Source: Sulfitobacter delicatus
GTDB lineage: Bacteria > Pseudomonadota > Alphaproteobacteria > Rhodobacterales > Rhodobacteraceae
DNA: 64,000 nt
Assembly: GCF_900102535.1 (NCBI RefSeq)
Contig: NZ_FNBP01000010.1
Coordinates: 1-64,000, forward strand
Direction of reading: 5' to 3'
The position numbers were made by a program, and so were the translations under genes. Numbering within the stretch: position 1 is the first letter of the stretch; each line of letters starts with the position of its first letter. Below, piece after piece: positions 25,075 through 34,554 of the stretch. Under the pieces are notes generated by a model. It was given only the letters and a program-made list of their open reading frames with translations. It made no database searches and was not told the DNA's origin.

Positions 25075-26223
25075 TCAGAGGCGCGGTAACGGATTGCTGG
25101 CCTTGTTGTAGGCTTTCCAGTCGGTGATCTCGGGGTAGTACATCTCGCGCCATTTGCGCACGCGGGGGTTCATGATGCGCCGCCAGAGCGGGGGCACCAT
25201 CGCCGCCATGGTCATCACCGGATAGCCATAAGGCAACTGCGGCGCGTCGCTGGCGCCGTAGGTTTGCAGCACCGGAAAGCGGCGGTCCGGCTTGTAATGG
25301 TGATCGGAATGACGTTGCAGGTTAATCAGCAGCCAGTTCGACGCCTTATGTGACGCGTTCCACGAATGGCGCGGCTGGACATGCTCATATTTGCCACCGC
25401 CCAAATGTTTGCGCGTCAGCCCGTAGTGTTCGATGTAATTGACCAGTTCCAACTGCCAGATCGCGACACCGGCTTGGACGAGAAACAGGCCCAGCCCGCT
25501 CCAACCGCCGAGCAGCAGCGCGAGCAGGAGAAAGGCGGACTGCATCGCACAGTATTTGAAGAACGGGTTGCTTGGATCGGTCCAAGGCAGGCGTTTACGG
25601 GCCAGCATGTTTTTCTCGGCATGGAAGGCCGAAGTTAGCGATTCCAGCAGCACACGCGGGTAGAAACGGTGAAACCCTTCGTTATAGCGCGCCGTGACCG
25701 TGTCTCGTGGCGTGCCGACATGGCGGTGATGGACCAGCAAATGCTCGGAGCGGAAGTGGGAATACATCACCATGCCGAGCAGAAAATCGGCGAGGAAGCG
25801 TTCGGTCTTGTTCCGCTGGTGCATCAATTCGTGGCTGTAGTTGATGCCAATCGTGCCTGTGATGACGCCGACGCCGAAGAACAGAATGATGCGCTCTGCC
25901 GTGCCCAAATGTCCGGCGCGGGTGGCATAGTAAATCAGACCGAAGACGGTGAGGAACTGCAACGGCGCCCAGATCAGCGTGACGAGGCGGTACCAGTAGA
26001 GGTCAGCCTCAGTCGCCTCTAGGTCCGCATTGTCGAGGTTCAGACCCAGCACCGCGTCGAGGAGGGAAAACAGATACCACGTCACCAGCGGCAGCAGCGC
26101 AATGGTCCAGCCGCCTTGCGTAGCGCAGAACCACGCCAGCGGGATCAGCAAGAGCGACAGCCAAAACGGCAGGGCGCGGCTCAGGCGGGCAAGGTCTTGC
26201 GGGGCGATGATGCGGTTGGCCAT
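25075..26223 (-). CDS. alkB: Alkane 1-monooxygenase (AlkB-type)
   Basis: The membrane non-heme diiron enzyme hydroxylates terminal carbons of medium-chain alkanes, with electrons from rubredoxin. The 382-residue protein has six membrane helices and the eight-histidine pattern: HELMH, HLLVHHRHVG, and LQRHSDHHYKPDRRF, plus the AlkB-specific NYIEHYGLTR block between them. That block separates AlkB from ordinary fatty acid desaturases. A GAGGGA ribosome site supports the ATG of MANRII. Neither rubredoxin nor rubredoxin reductase is encoded nearby. The neighbouring receiver gene gives no clear regulatory link. Confidence 0.93.
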   Translation of the reverse strand: MANRIIAPQDLARLSRALPFWLSLLLIPLAWFCATQGGWTIALLPLVTWYLFSLLDAVLGLNLDNADLEATEADLYWYRLVTLIWAPLQFLTVFGLIYYATRAGHLGTAERIILFFGVGVITGTIGINYSHELMHQRNKTERFLADFLLGMVMYSHFRSEHLLVHHRHVGTPRDTVTARYNEGFHRFYPRVLLESLTSAFHAEKNMLARKRLPWTDPSNPFFKYCAMQSAFLLLALLLGGWSGLGLFLVQAGVAIWQLELVNYIEHYGLTRKHLGGGKYEHVQPRHSWNASHKASNWLLINLQRHSDHHYKPDRRFPVLQTYGASDAPQLPYGYPVMTMAAMVPPLWRRIMNPRVRKWREMYYPEITDWKAYNKASNPLPRL

Positions 26224-26289
26224 GAGTTCCCTCACTGTTTCGCGACAGATATACCGCAGAACGTCGGGGGCACAAAGCCTGACGCCGCG

Positions 26290-27354
26290 CTAGCGGGTGA
26301 GGTCAAACGCCTTGCGCATCACGGTGGGCAGATCGCTGGGGCTGAACTGGTTTTGGCCGATAAACTCTCCGGCCTCGGGCGAGACGTTGTGGCCGACGCG
26401 CGCATGCTGGACCGTCAGCATCAGGTGAAAATGCGTGAAAGTATGGCGCACCTCGCCGGGCAGGGGCTGCCAATCCGCTGCGAGGGGTGGCCTGCCTTCG
26501 GGGCGCGGCTCTGTTGTGTCGATCCAGTCAGATCCCGGCCAGCCAAGCATACCGCCAAGCAGCCCCTTGTCTGGCCGCGTCTCTAGCAGCCAAGCGCCGT
26601 CCTCACGCTGCGCGAGATAGACGGTGCCGTGGCGGATCGGTTTCGGCTTCTTCGGGGTCTTCTTTGGCAGCACCGCTGCTGTTTCTTCTGCCCGCGCAAG
26701 GCAAGGGTCGCGCCATGGGCAGATGCCGCAGGCGGGGGACTTCGGCGTGCAGATCGTGGCGCCCAGATCCATCACTGCTTGGGCGTAATCTCCGGGGCGG
26801 TCCTGCGGCGTGAGGGCAGCAGCGCGGGCCATCAATTCAGGCTTCGCCGCGGGCAGAAACGTGTGAATGTCATAGACCCGCGCCATCACCCGCTCGACAT
26901 TGCCGTCCAGCACCGCATGCGGCAGGTCAAACGCGATGGAGGAGATCGCCGCCGCCGTATAAGGTCCGATCCCCGGCAGTTTGAGCAGCGCGTCATGGTT
27001 CGCCGGGAAGGTGCTGCCATGCTCCGCCACCACCGTCCGCGCGCATTTCAGCAGATTGCGGGCGCGGGCGTAGTAGCCAAGGCCCGCCCATTCGGCCATC
27101 ACATCGGCATCCTCTGCCGCCGCCAGCGCTGCCACATCGGGCCAGCGGGCGGTGAAACGGGCGAAATAGTCTTTCACCGTCGCCACCGTAGTCTGCTGCA
27201 ACATGACTTCGCTCAACCAGATGCGGTAGGGGTCCGGCATCACGCCTGCCTTGCGCTCGGCTGGTGACACACGCCACGGCAAGGCGCGAGCGTGGGTGTC
27301 GTACCAGTCTAGCAAGATCGGCGGCAGGTCGCTGACAGATCGGTTTTCACACAA
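26290..27354 (-). CDS. mutY: A/G-specific adenine glycosylase MutY
   Basis: The base-excision repair enzyme removes adenine mispaired with 8-oxoguanine. The 354-residue protein has the catalytic E49 in WLSEVMLQQT, the helix-hairpin-helix LPGIGPYTAAAI, the second catalytic Asp in VLDGNVERV and the [4Fe-4S] loop C-x6-C-x2-C-x5-C (CTPKSPACGICPWRDPC). The C-terminal ~110 residues are the NUDIX-like 8-oxoG recognition domain, which begins with HGTVYLAQREDG. It is divergent from the DUF721 gene, with 83 bases between the start codons. Confidence 0.97.
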   Translation of the reverse strand: MCENRSVSDLPPILLDWYDTHARALPWRVSPAERKAGVMPDPYRIWLSEVMLQQTTVATVKDYFARFTARWPDVAALAAAEDADVMAEWAGLGYYARARNLLKCARTVVAEHGSTFPANHDALLKLPGIGPYTAAAISSIAFDLPHAVLDGNVERVMARVYDIHTFLPAAKPELMARAAALTPQDRPGDYAQAVMDLGATICTPKSPACGICPWRDPCLARAEETAAVLPKKTPKKPKPIRHGTVYLAQREDGAWLLETRPDKGLLGGMLGWPGSDWIDTTEPRPEGRPPLAADWQPLPGEVRHTFTHFHLMLTVQHARVGHNVSPEAGEFIGQNQFSPSDLPTVMRKAFDLTR

Positions 27355-27437
27355 TGTTTATGGCCTTTCCGGGCGCTGAGGGCTGGTTACGCAGGGGCAA
27401 ATTGTTATGTAGGTTGAGACATTCGGGAAACATAGTC

Positions 27438-27947
27438 ATGCCGCCACGCCGTACCAGTACAAAAGGGTTCAAACGCACCGACAGTCTGTTGTCGGGGCAA
27501 ATTCGCAAGGCGAGCGAAACCCGTGGCTTTGCGCAGTCCCGCCTGTTGACACATTGGGCTGAGATTGTTGGCGACGCCACAGCGGCGATCTCGCGCCCTG
27601 TTGAGGTGAGCTATGGCCGCAAAGACGGGATGGGCGCCACGCTGACCCTGCTCACCAACGGGGCCAATGCGCCGATGCTGGAGATGCAAAAGGAGCAACT
27701 GCGCGAACGGGTGAACTCGGTCTACGGCTACAGCGCCATTGCGCGGGTGCGAATTACCCAGACAGCGTCAAGCGGCTTTGCCGAAGGGCAGGTGGCCTTT
27801 CAGCACAAACCCAAAGCCGAAAAAGCCGCCCCGAGCCCGGAACTGCAACGGCAGGCCGCCGAAGCCGCCCGGCCCGTGGCTGACGAAGGATTGCGCGAAG
27901 CCCTTGCACGTCTGGGCGAGAATGTATTGAACAAGAACCAAAGCTAA
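27438..27947 (+). CDS. DUF721 (DciA-like) protein
   Basis: The 169-residue protein has the DUF721 domain, now known as DciA, which in bacteria without DnaC/DnaI helps load the replicative helicase. The domain spans roughly residues 15-110: SGQIRKASETRGFAQSRLL, a conserved WAEIVGD near residue 42, then the strand region ending in YSAIARVRI. The C-terminal third is charged and probably disordered. I start at MPPRRTSTKG; the frame is open further upstream but crosses the mutY promoter. A DsbA-like gene follows 37 bases later on the same strand. Confidence 0.85.
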   Translation: MPPRRTSTKGFKRTDSLLSGQIRKASETRGFAQSRLLTHWAEIVGDATAAISRPVEVSYGRKDGMGATLTLLTNGANAPMLEMQKEQLRERVNSVYGYSAIARVRITQTASSGFAEGQVAFQHKPKAEKAAPSPELQRQAAEAARPVADEGLREALARLGENVLNKNQS

Positions 27948-27984
27948 CCACCTAAAGCTGACGAAAATGACAAAGGAACACTCT

Positions 27985-28671
27985 ATGAACCGCAGAACTG
28001 TAATTCTTGGCGGCCTTGCCGCGCTCGGCGTTGGTGGCTGGTATGCTGCGAACACTTTCGGCAGCTCCCCTCTTGGCAGCACGTCGCTAACCCCAATGGT
28101 TGGTGCCGCCAACGCGCAAACGACTGAGGGCGATGTGGATACGTCGGGCATCACTGAGATGGTTATGGGGGACGAAAACGCGCCAGTGACGATGATCGAA
28201 TACGCCTCGTTCACCTGCCCGCATTGCGCAACCTTCCACAACGAAGTCTTTAAAAAGCTAAAGGCCGATTACATCGACAGCGGCAAGGTGAAGTTCATCT
28301 ACCGCGAAGTCTATTTCGACCGCTACGGCCTCTGGGCATCGATGGTTGCGCGCTGCGGCGGGCAAGAGAAGTTCTTTGGCATCGCCGATCTGATCTACAA
28401 GTCGCAAAGCGAATGGACCCGCGCCGGTGAGCCGGCTGCGATCGTTGACGAGCTGCGCAAGATCGGTCGTCTCGCGGGTCTCGACAATGAAGCTTTGGAT
28501 GAATGCCTGAAAGACGGCGCAAAGGCCGAAGCGCTGGTCGCATGGTACACCGAGAACGCGGAGACCGACGATATCTCCAGCACGCCGAGCTTTGTCATCG
28601 ACGGCGAAAAGCACTCCAACATGTCCTATGCGGACATGAAGGAACTCCTCGACGACGCGCTGGCGGGCTAA
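27985..28671 (+). CDS. DsbA family thiol:disulfide oxidoreductase
   Basis: The 228-residue precursor has a twin-arginine-like signal (MNRRTVILGG, hydrophobic core) and a mature part of ~185 residues. The thioredoxin fold shows C78-P-H-C81 in ASFTCPHCATF and the cis-proline loop SSTPSFVI; the insert between them is the helical domain typical of DsbA. It should introduce or shuffle disulfides in periplasmic proteins. AAAGGA lies at correct spacing before this ATG; an ATG six codons upstream has none. The stop codon overlaps the start of the CoA transferase by one base. Confidence 0.92.
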   Translation: MNRRTVILGGLAALGVGGWYAANTFGSSPLGSTSLTPMVGAANAQTTEGDVDTSGITEMVMGDENAPVTMIEYASFTCPHCATFHNEVFKKLKADYIDSGKVKFIYREVYFDRYGLWASMVARCGGQEKFFGIADLIYKSQSEWTRAGEPAAIVDELRKIGRLAGLDNEALDECLKDGAKAEALVAWYTENAETDDISSTPSFVIDGEKHSNMSYADMKELLDDALAG

Positions 28672-29789
28672 TGAGCGCGCCGCTTGCAGGGCTGAAAGTT
28701 GTTGAACTGGCCCGCGTTCTGGCCGGCCCTTGGGCCGGTCAGACACTCTCGGACCTCGGCTGCGAGGTGATCAAGGTGGAAAGCCCGGCGGGGGATGATA
28801 CCCGCCAATGGGGGCCGCCCTTTGTCACCCGCGACGAGGATGTGACTGCCTCCTACTTCCATTCGACCAACCGGGGCAAAGCCTCGGTCACCGTCGATTT
28901 TCGAACCGAAGAGGGGCAGGCTAAGGTCAAGGAACTCTTGGCCGATGCCGATATCCTGATCGAGAATTTCAAGACCGGCGGTTTGGCGAAATATGGGCTC
29001 GACTACGCCAGTCTCGCGCCGCAGTTCCCCAAGCTGATCTATTGCTCCATCACAGGATTCGGCCAGACCGGGCCTTATGCGCATCGTGCGGGCTATGATT
29101 TTATCATCCAAGGCATGTCCGGTCTGATGTCGATCACCGGCGAGCCGGATGGCCAGCCGCAGAAATCCGGCATGGCGATCACCGATATCTTCACCGGCAT
29201 CTATGCCAGCACCGCGATTCTGGCGGCAGTGCACCAGCGCCACAACAGTGGCGTTGGCCAGCATATCGACATGGCGCTGCTCGATTGCGCCGTGGCGATC
29301 ACCGGCAATCAGGCGATGAACTATCTGACCACCGGCAAAGCACCGACGCGCATGGGAAATGCGCATCCAAACCTCACGCCCTATGAGGTGTTTGAATGCG
29401 CCGACGGGCATCTCATCATCGCGACGGGCAATGACGGCCAATACCAACGGCTGTGCCAGTTGCTCGGGCTCGACGACATGGCCACTGCGCCGGAGTATCT
29501 GAAAAATGCTGACCGTGTCGCCAACCGACCTGAGATGATCCGTCGCTTGACCGGGGCCACCTGCCTGCGCAACCGTGATGATCTGCTCGCCGCCTGCGAG
29601 GCGCATGGCGTGCCCGCCGGGCCGATCAACGACATGGCCGATATGATCGCCGACCCGCAGGTGCAGGCGCGCGGCATGAAGATCGAGTTGGACGGTGTGC
29701 CGGGCTTGCGCTCGCCCTTTACCTTTTCGGGGGCCGAGCTTGCTCTGCACCGTCCCGCGCCCAAACTGGGCGAAGACAACGACGCCTAG
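28671..29789 (+). CDS. CaiB/BaiF family (class III) CoA transferase
   Basis: The 372-residue protein belongs to the formyl-CoA/carnitine CoA transferase family, which forms interlocked dimers. Visible are the opening [18 protein letters not shown], the nucleophilic Asp in IDMALLDC (about residue 204 or 200), and the typical [15 protein letters not shown] and [11 protein letters not shown] blocks. The acyl substrate is not predictable. It begins within the stop of the DsbA-like gene (TAATG), though the functions seem unrelated. It overlaps the convergent lpxK stop by four bases. Confidence 0.92.
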   Translation: MSAPLAGLKVVELARVLAGPWAGQTLSDLGCEVIKVESPAGDDTRQWGPPFVTRDEDVTASYFHSTNRGKASVTVDFRTEEGQAKVKELLADADILIENFKTGGLAKYGLDYASLAPQFPKLIYCSITGFGQTGPYAHRAGYDFIIQGMSGLMSITGEPDGQPQKSGMAITDIFTGIYASTAILAAVHQRHNSGVGQHIDMALLDCAVAITGNQAMNYLTTGKAPTRMGNAHPNLTPYEVFECADGHLIIATGNDGQYQRLCQLLGLDDMATAPEYLKNADRVANRPEMIRRLTGATCLRNRDDLLAACEAHGVPAGPINDMADMIADPQVQARGMKIELDGVPGLRSPFTFSGAELALHRPAPKLGEDNDA

Positions 29790-30772
29790 GGTGGTGGCAG
29801 CCTGTCCAGCGCCGCATGCAGCGCATTGCCTTCGGGCAGGGAAAGGCGCACCGGCAGGGTGAGGACCTTGGCGCGGAAATCCAGAGGCAGGCGCACCGCG
29901 TCTTTTTCGGTGGTGACCAACTGCGCCCCCCGCATCGCCGCTTCGGCCTCCAGCCTCAGCATCAGCCGCGACGTCAGCGGCTGGTGATCCTCCAGGGCTT
30001 CGGCATGCAGGATCGTGGCACCAAGGCCGCGGAGGGTGTCAAAGAACTTTTCCGGGTGGCCGATCCCGGCAAACGCAAGCACTTGAGAATCCGACCAATC
30101 CATACCGGTCTGCAGTGGCGTTAGTTCGGCGCGCACATGGGGCAGGGCAAACTTCGGCAGGCCAGCGGCGAAGCGCTCCTGCGCGGTCCCGTCTCCTATG
30201 GACAACAGTACGTCTGCACGCGCCAACCCGGTCGCCACCGGCTCGCGCAGCGGTCCGGCAGGGAGGCAGAGGCCGTTGCCAAAGCCTTTGACGGCATCCA
30301 CCACGACAATGCTCAGATCTTGCGCCAAGGCGGGGTTCTGGAACCCGTCGTCGAGCACCACCACACTGGCCCCCGCAGCCGCTGCCGCGCGCGCTCCAGC
30401 CGCGCGATCCCGTGCGACCCAGACATCGGTGAAGGCTGCCAGCAACAGGGGTTCATCGCCCACATCCTCAGCGGTGTGCTTGATAGGGTCGACCTGAACC
30501 GGCCCCGCCAGAGAACCCCCATAGCCGCGCGACACCACATGCGGGCCGTGACCGCGTGCTTGCAGATGCTGCACCACCGCCATCACTGTCGGGGTCTTGC
30601 CTGTGCCACCGGCGTTGATGTTGCCCACACAGACGACCGGCACGGCCAAGCGCTCCGGCAAACCGCTTGCCAACCGCCGCGAGGTGGCCTGCGCATAGAG
30701 CGCGCCTAACGGTTGCAGCAAGCGCGCCCGCCAGTCGGGCCGGGGTTGGTCCCAGAAATCAGGTGCGCGCAT
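29786..30772 (-). CDS. lpxK: Tetraacyldisaccharide 4'-kinase LpxK
   Basis: The inner-membrane-associated kinase phosphorylates the 4' position of the lipid A disaccharide. The 328-residue protein has a membrane-anchoring N-terminus, the Walker [13 protein letters not shown] near residues 48-59, the SRGYGG and GDEPLLLA blocks, and the DDGFQ catalytic motif. I start at MRAPDFWD; the open frame upstream reads into the preceding gene. Its ATG overlaps the stop of the GT30 gene by one base, so the two form an LPS operon with the DUF4170, cysQ and pmbA genes upstream. Confidence 0.96.
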   Translation of the reverse strand: MRAPDFWDQPRPDWRARLLQPLGALYAQATSRRLASGLPERLAVPVVCVGNINAGGTGKTPTVMAVVQHLQARGHGPHVVSRGYGGSLAGPVQVDPIKHTAEDVGDEPLLLAAFTDVWVARDRAAGARAAAAAGASVVVLDDGFQNPALAQDLSIVVVDAVKGFGNGLCLPAGPLREPVATGLARADVLLSIGDGTAQERFAAGLPKFALPHVRAELTPLQTGMDWSDSQVLAFAGIGHPEKFFDTLRGLGATILHAEALEDHQPLTSRLMLRLEAEAAMRGAQLVTTEKDAVRLPLDFRAKVLTLPVRLSLPEGNALHAALDRLPPP

Positions 30773-32004
30773 CAGGCTGCTCCCGCCAGATCGTCGAGCC
30801 GGTCCTGCACGTGGTCGATCACTCTGTCTGCCAAGGCGGCACCCTCGCTGATTACGTCCCACCCCGCATGCGCCATGGCAGCGGCTTGATCCGGTGCGAT
30901 CAGCCGCGACACCGCATTGCCAAGCGCGCCTGCATCATTCACGATCCGCGCCGCACCGGCATTGGCCAGCCGCCCGTATGACGGCAGGTAGTGTCGGACC
31001 TTTGGCCCATAAAGCACCGCAGAGCCGAGGGCCGCGGCCTCAAACGGGTCACAACCGCCGTGACCGGCCACCAGGGACGAGCCGAGGAAGGAAACCGGCG
31101 CCACCCGGAAGAACAGCCCCCGGTCGCCCGGATCATCTGCGACCATCACTTGTGTGGTCTCATCGGGGTAGGGGTCTTCGCCCCATCTAATTGCATTGAA
31201 ACCACGTGCCTTTGCCCGCTCAAGCGCTTCTTCGGCAGTGGCATAGTCATGAGTGTGCAGGATCAGCAGAAGCCTATGCGATAGGCGAAGCGCTTGCCGA
31301 TGTGCGCCGAGCACGACGGAAATCTCTTCGGGCAGAATTTGGTTCGCGTACCAGACCGGGCGCCCGCCAAGTGCGGCGGACATATCAACAAGGTCGGAAT
31401 CGGCGCAGTTCAACGCTTGGCCCCCTGCAAGCAGTGGGGAGGTCACCTCCCCCCGTTCCCGAGGCAGGCCAAGTTGCACCAAGCGGCGCAGAGCGGCGTC
31501 CGAACGGGCCAGCGTCAACTCGAATGACCCTAGCAGCCTGCGCGTGAGATCAGGCAGCCAGCGGTCGCGTCGACCATCAAACCCAGCGGTATCTGCGTCA
31601 ATCATCACCATGGGACAGCGACGCTCAGCGGTGTCCAGAACCAGATTGGGACGCAACCCGCCCCACGTCCAGATACAGAAATTTGGCTGCCAGTGAGACA
31701 GGAAGGCATCGACGTTGTCCGGGTGTTCGCCGGGGACGCGTGTGATGAAGATATTGTCGGCAGTGCAAGGGGGCGGGTCGGAAGGGGCCGCGCGCTCGGG
31801 CAGGGTGATCACCACCGACAGGCGGTCGCGCATGGTCATCAGACGCTTGGCAAGGTCGAGCACGGCCAAGGCATTGCCCGGCTCGGCGGCGTGCAACCAG
31901 ACAAGCTCGCCGTTCGGGCGCGTGGGGTAAGACGCGGCAGGCTCTGCGCCGCCGCGCCGCACAAGCGCACGATAGGCCGTCAGCCCGAGCGACCGTGGCG
32001 CCAT
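30772..32004 (-). CDS. GT30 (WaaA/KdtA-like) glycosyltransferase with altered active site
   Basis: The 410-residue protein resembles Kdo transferase: two Rossmann domains, a start [13 protein letters not shown] like WaaA strand 1, [15 protein letters not shown] and the late [12 protein letters not shown] acceptor/donor loop. However, positions normally reading A-S-V-G-E (Glu is the general base) read A-E-P-G-N; the donor-binding S-T-H-x-G-E-E reads N-Q-I-L-P-E-E, and P-R-H-x-E-R reads H-T-H-D-Y-A. The usual N-terminal membrane anchor is also short. It may be a second transferase with another donor or a pseudoenzyme. It precedes lpxK with a one-base overlap. Confidence 0.75.
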   Translation of the reverse strand: MAPRSLGLTAYRALVRRGGAEPAASYPTRPNGELVWLHAAEPGNALAVLDLAKRLMTMRDRLSVVITLPERAAPSDPPPCTADNIFITRVPGEHPDNVDAFLSHWQPNFCIWTWGGLRPNLVLDTAERRCPMVMIDADTAGFDGRRDRWLPDLTRRLLGSFELTLARSDAALRRLVQLGLPRERGEVTSPLLAGGQALNCADSDLVDMSAALGGRPVWYANQILPEEISVVLGAHRQALRLSHRLLLILHTHDYATAEEALERAKARGFNAIRWGEDPYPDETTQVMVADDPGDRGLFFRVAPVSFLGSSLVAGHGGCDPFEAAALGSAVLYGPKVRHYLPSYGRLANAGAARIVNDAGALGNAVSRLIAPDQAAAMAHAGWDVISEGAALADRVIDHVQDRLDDLAGAA

Positions 32005-32010
32005 GGTGAT

Positions 32011-32253
32011 TTAGCCCAGCTCTTCGGTGGGGGAGGCAGGCTTTTCCTCATCGCGCAGACGGTGCAGATGCGCGATGAAATAGCGCATATGGGCGTTGTC
32101 CACAGTGCGATGCGCTTCGGATTTCCACGCATCATAGGCGCTGGCGTAATCGGGGAAGATGCCGACGACACGAATGTCGTCCACATTCTTGAACGCATTC
32201 TTGGTCGGGTCGACAAGTTCGCCACCGAAAACAAGGTGCAAGCGTTGGGTCAT
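32011..32253 (-). CDS. DUF4170 domain-containing protein
   Basis: The 80-residue protein is entirely the DUF4170 family, which is confined to alphaproteobacteria. Typical blocks are LHLVFGGELVDP, VGIFPDYASAYDAWK and the ending NAHMRYFIAHLHRL. The function is unknown. It has no signal or membrane helix. It lies six bases before the GT30 gene and 63 bases after cysQ on the same strand, the usual alphaproteobacterial neighbourhood, so a link to LPS synthesis is plausible. Confidence 0.9.
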   Translation of the reverse strand: MTQRLHLVFGGELVDPTKNAFKNVDDIRVVGIFPDYASAYDAWKSEAHRTVDNAHMRYFIAHLHRLRDEEKPASPTEELG

Positions 32254-32316
32254 TGGGCTGTCCTTTGATCTGTCAAAGCTGCGGTGCTGCTGTCTTTGCC
32301 TAGCAGATGAGGCCCG

Positions 32317-33099
32317 TCACGCAAGGGCGTCGATCAATGCGGCCTGTATCGCCGGGCCGCCTGCAACGATGCCGTCAATGCGCGGATCGGGGTTGTTGAA
32401 GCGTACCGGCCCGCCCTTGGTGGTGGTGCAGGTGCCGCCGGCTTCGTTCACGATTAACGTGCCTGCGGCGATGTCCCATTCCCAGGTGCGTCGCAGGGTG
32501 ATCATCGCGTCGAAAGAGGCATCAGCCACCAGCGCCATGCGGTAGGCGAGCGAAGGGCGGTAGCTGCGTTTGAAGACTGGCGGCTCGCCCCCATGCCAGC
32601 GTTCAGCCACCAGCGCAGGACGGGCAGCGAGGACGGTGGCTTCCCCCAAATCGGTCAGAGCCGAGCTGCGGATCGGCGCGCCGTTCAACGTGGCGCCACC
32701 GCCCCGGCTCGCCGCATAGAGCATGTCGCGCATGGGAAGGTAGACCACCGCCGCCGTCACCTCGCCTGCCTCTGCAACAGCCAAGGAATGGGCCCACGTG
32801 TCCTCGCCCGCAACAAAGCTGCGGGTGCCGTCGATCGGATCGACAATGAAAACCCGGTCCTGCGAGAGCCGGTCGGCGTTGTCTTCGGTTTCCTCAGACA
32901 GCCAACCATAGTCCGGACGCGCGCCGCGCAGTTCCCTCAATAGCAGGTCATTGACCGCCAGATCGGCTTCGGTCACCGGACCGGCGTTATCAGGTTTGTC
33001 CCAGCGTTTTGCCGTAGCGCCAACATAGCGGCACGCGATAGCGCCCGCCTGCCGCGCGGCGTCGATCAGCAGGGCGAGGTCGTGCTCAGGCGCCGGCAA
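32317..33099 (-). CDS. cysQ: 3'(2'),5'-bisphosphate nucleotidase / inositol monophosphatase family (CysQ-like)
   Basis: The 260-residue magnesium-dependent phosphatase has motif one EETEDN, motif two DPIDGTRSF (about 83-91) and motif three WEWDIAAGTLIVNEAGG, the complete metal site of the IMPase superfamily. CysQ members remove adenosine 3',5'-bisphosphate formed in sulfate assimilation; an inositol-phosphatase role cannot be excluded from motifs alone. It overlaps the end of pmbA by 14 bases. The neighbouring LPS genes make a housekeeping operon likely. Confidence 0.88.
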   Translation of the reverse strand: MPAPEHDLALLIDAARQAGAIACRYVGATAKRWDKPDNAGPVTEADLAVNDLLLRELRGARPDYGWLSEETEDNADRLSQDRVFIVDPIDGTRSFVAGEDTWAHSLAVAEAGEVTAAVVYLPMRDMLYAASRGGGATLNGAPIRSSALTDLGEATVLAARPALVAERWHGGEPPVFKRSYRPSLAYRMALVADASFDAMITLRRTWEWDIAAGTLIVNEAGGTCTTTKGGPVRFNNPDPRIDGIVAGGPAIQAALIDALA

Positions 33100-34432
33100 G
33101 GGTCATTCCCGGGACCAGCAGCGACGGGACCACGCGGCTAAGATGCGTGCGTGCGTCATTCGCGGGCGTCAGGTTCAACAGCATGTCCCGCAGGTTGCCA
33201 GCGATCGTACATTCGTTGATTGCGTGGGTGATCTCACCATTTTCAATCCACAGGCCCGAGGCTCCGCGCGAGTAGTCGCCGGTATTAGGGTTAATCGTGC
33301 TGCCGATCATGGAGGTGACCAGCAACCCGGTTCCCATGTCCCGGATCAGGTCGTCACGGCTGGCCGTGCCTTGGGTCAGCGCGATATTCCAGTTCGACGG
33401 CTGCGGGCCAGAACTTGTGCCGCGGGCGGCGTTCGCTGTCGGCGCGCGGTCAAGTTTGCGCGCGGTTGCGAGGTCGAGCGTCCAGCCTTGCAAGATGCCA
33501 TCTTCAACAATCGCCCGGCGCGTTGTCGGCAGGCCTTCGGCATCAAAGGGGCGCGAGCCGGTAGCGCGGACGCGACGGGGGTCTTCGATCAGCGACAGAC
33601 CCTTGGGCAGTACCTGTTCGCCCATCGCATCGCGCAGGAAAGACGCGCCGCGTGCGATGGCCTGACCGTTGATCGCGCCAAGTAGATGACCGATGAGGGA
33701 AGAGGCGATGCGTTCGTCGAACAGCACCGGGTAGCTGCCGGTCGGCGGTTTGCGTGCATCCAGCCGGGCGAGGGCGCGTTCGCCAGCGCGGGTGCCGATG
33801 TCTTCTGCATCGCGCAGGTCGGCCTGGAAGATGCGGCTGTCGCCGTCGTAGTCGCGTTCCATCCCCAGCCCGCTGCCCGCGATAGCAACGCAGGACAGGC
33901 CGCGCTCGCTCCGGGCATAGCCGCCCTCAAAGCCGTTGGTCGCCGCGAGGTAAATCTGCTGCGCCCCGTAGCCTGCGCCTGCAGATTGCACTTGGCTGAC
34001 ACCCTTTACGGCCAGAGCCGCTGCTTCAGCCCGCGCGGCATCGTCTTGCAATGCTTCAGGACTAGGCTCGGCAGAAGGGTCGCAAAGCTCCAGCCCCTCG
34101 GCTGAACGATCGGCCGCCAGCTGATCGGGATCAGCGAGCCCCGCATTTGGGTCTTCAGGGGCTTCGCGGGCCATGGCGACCGCGCGTTCGGCCATCTCTT
34201 CAATGGTCCGCGTCGAGGTGTCGGAGGCCGAGACATTGGCCGAACGATGGCCAACAAACACCCGCAGACCGATGTCCGTCCCCTCAGCACGTTCCGCCTG
34301 TTCCAGCACACCGCCGCGCACATCGACCGAGAGCGAACTCGCGTCGATTGCCATTGCGTCAGCGGCATCTGCACCGGCACGAGTGGCGGCCTGCAACAGG
34401 GACTTGGTCAACGCATCAAGGGCTTTGGACAT
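33086..34432 (-). CDS. pmbA: TldD/PmbA family metallopeptidase (PmbA/TldE)
   Basis: The 448-residue protein is the TldE/PmbA subunit of the TldD-TldE protease, which in E. coli matures microcin B17 and degrades CcdA. Family blocks include GLRVFVGHRSANVSASD near the N-terminus, LIGHLLGAINGQAIARG in the centre, and TSMIGSTINPNTGDYSRG plus GLWIENGEITH near the end. PmbA lacks the HExxxH of TldD, as expected. I start at MSKALDAL; fourteen extra codons upstream are unlikely. It is the first of the pmbA-cysQ-DUF4170-GT30-lpxK series, with DUF2125 122 bases before it. Confidence 0.93.
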   Translation of the reverse strand: MSKALDALTKSLLQAATRAGADAADAMAIDASSLSVDVRGGVLEQAERAEGTDIGLRVFVGHRSANVSASDTSTRTIEEMAERAVAMAREAPEDPNAGLADPDQLAADRSAEGLELCDPSAEPSPEALQDDAARAEAAALAVKGVSQVQSAGAGYGAQQIYLAATNGFEGGYARSERGLSCVAIAGSGLGMERDYDGDSRIFQADLRDAEDIGTRAGERALARLDARKPPTGSYPVLFDERIASSLIGHLLGAINGQAIARGASFLRDAMGEQVLPKGLSLIEDPRRVRATGSRPFDAEGLPTTRRAIVEDGILQGWTLDLATARKLDRAPTANAARGTSSGPQPSNWNIALTQGTASRDDLIRDMGTGLLVTSMIGSTINPNTGDYSRGASGLWIENGEITHAINECTIAGNLRDMLLNLTPANDARTHLSRVVPSLLVPGMTLAGA

Positions 34433-34554
34433 CAATAGGCTCCGATTGGGGTTCCAAGAGGGGTAGCCCTCCACCCCCGATGGGGCAAGGGTGGCGGCGC
34501 AAATTTTACATCGCGCCGCGCCGCTTAATCATGTTCGCGGGGAGTACGGGCGGG

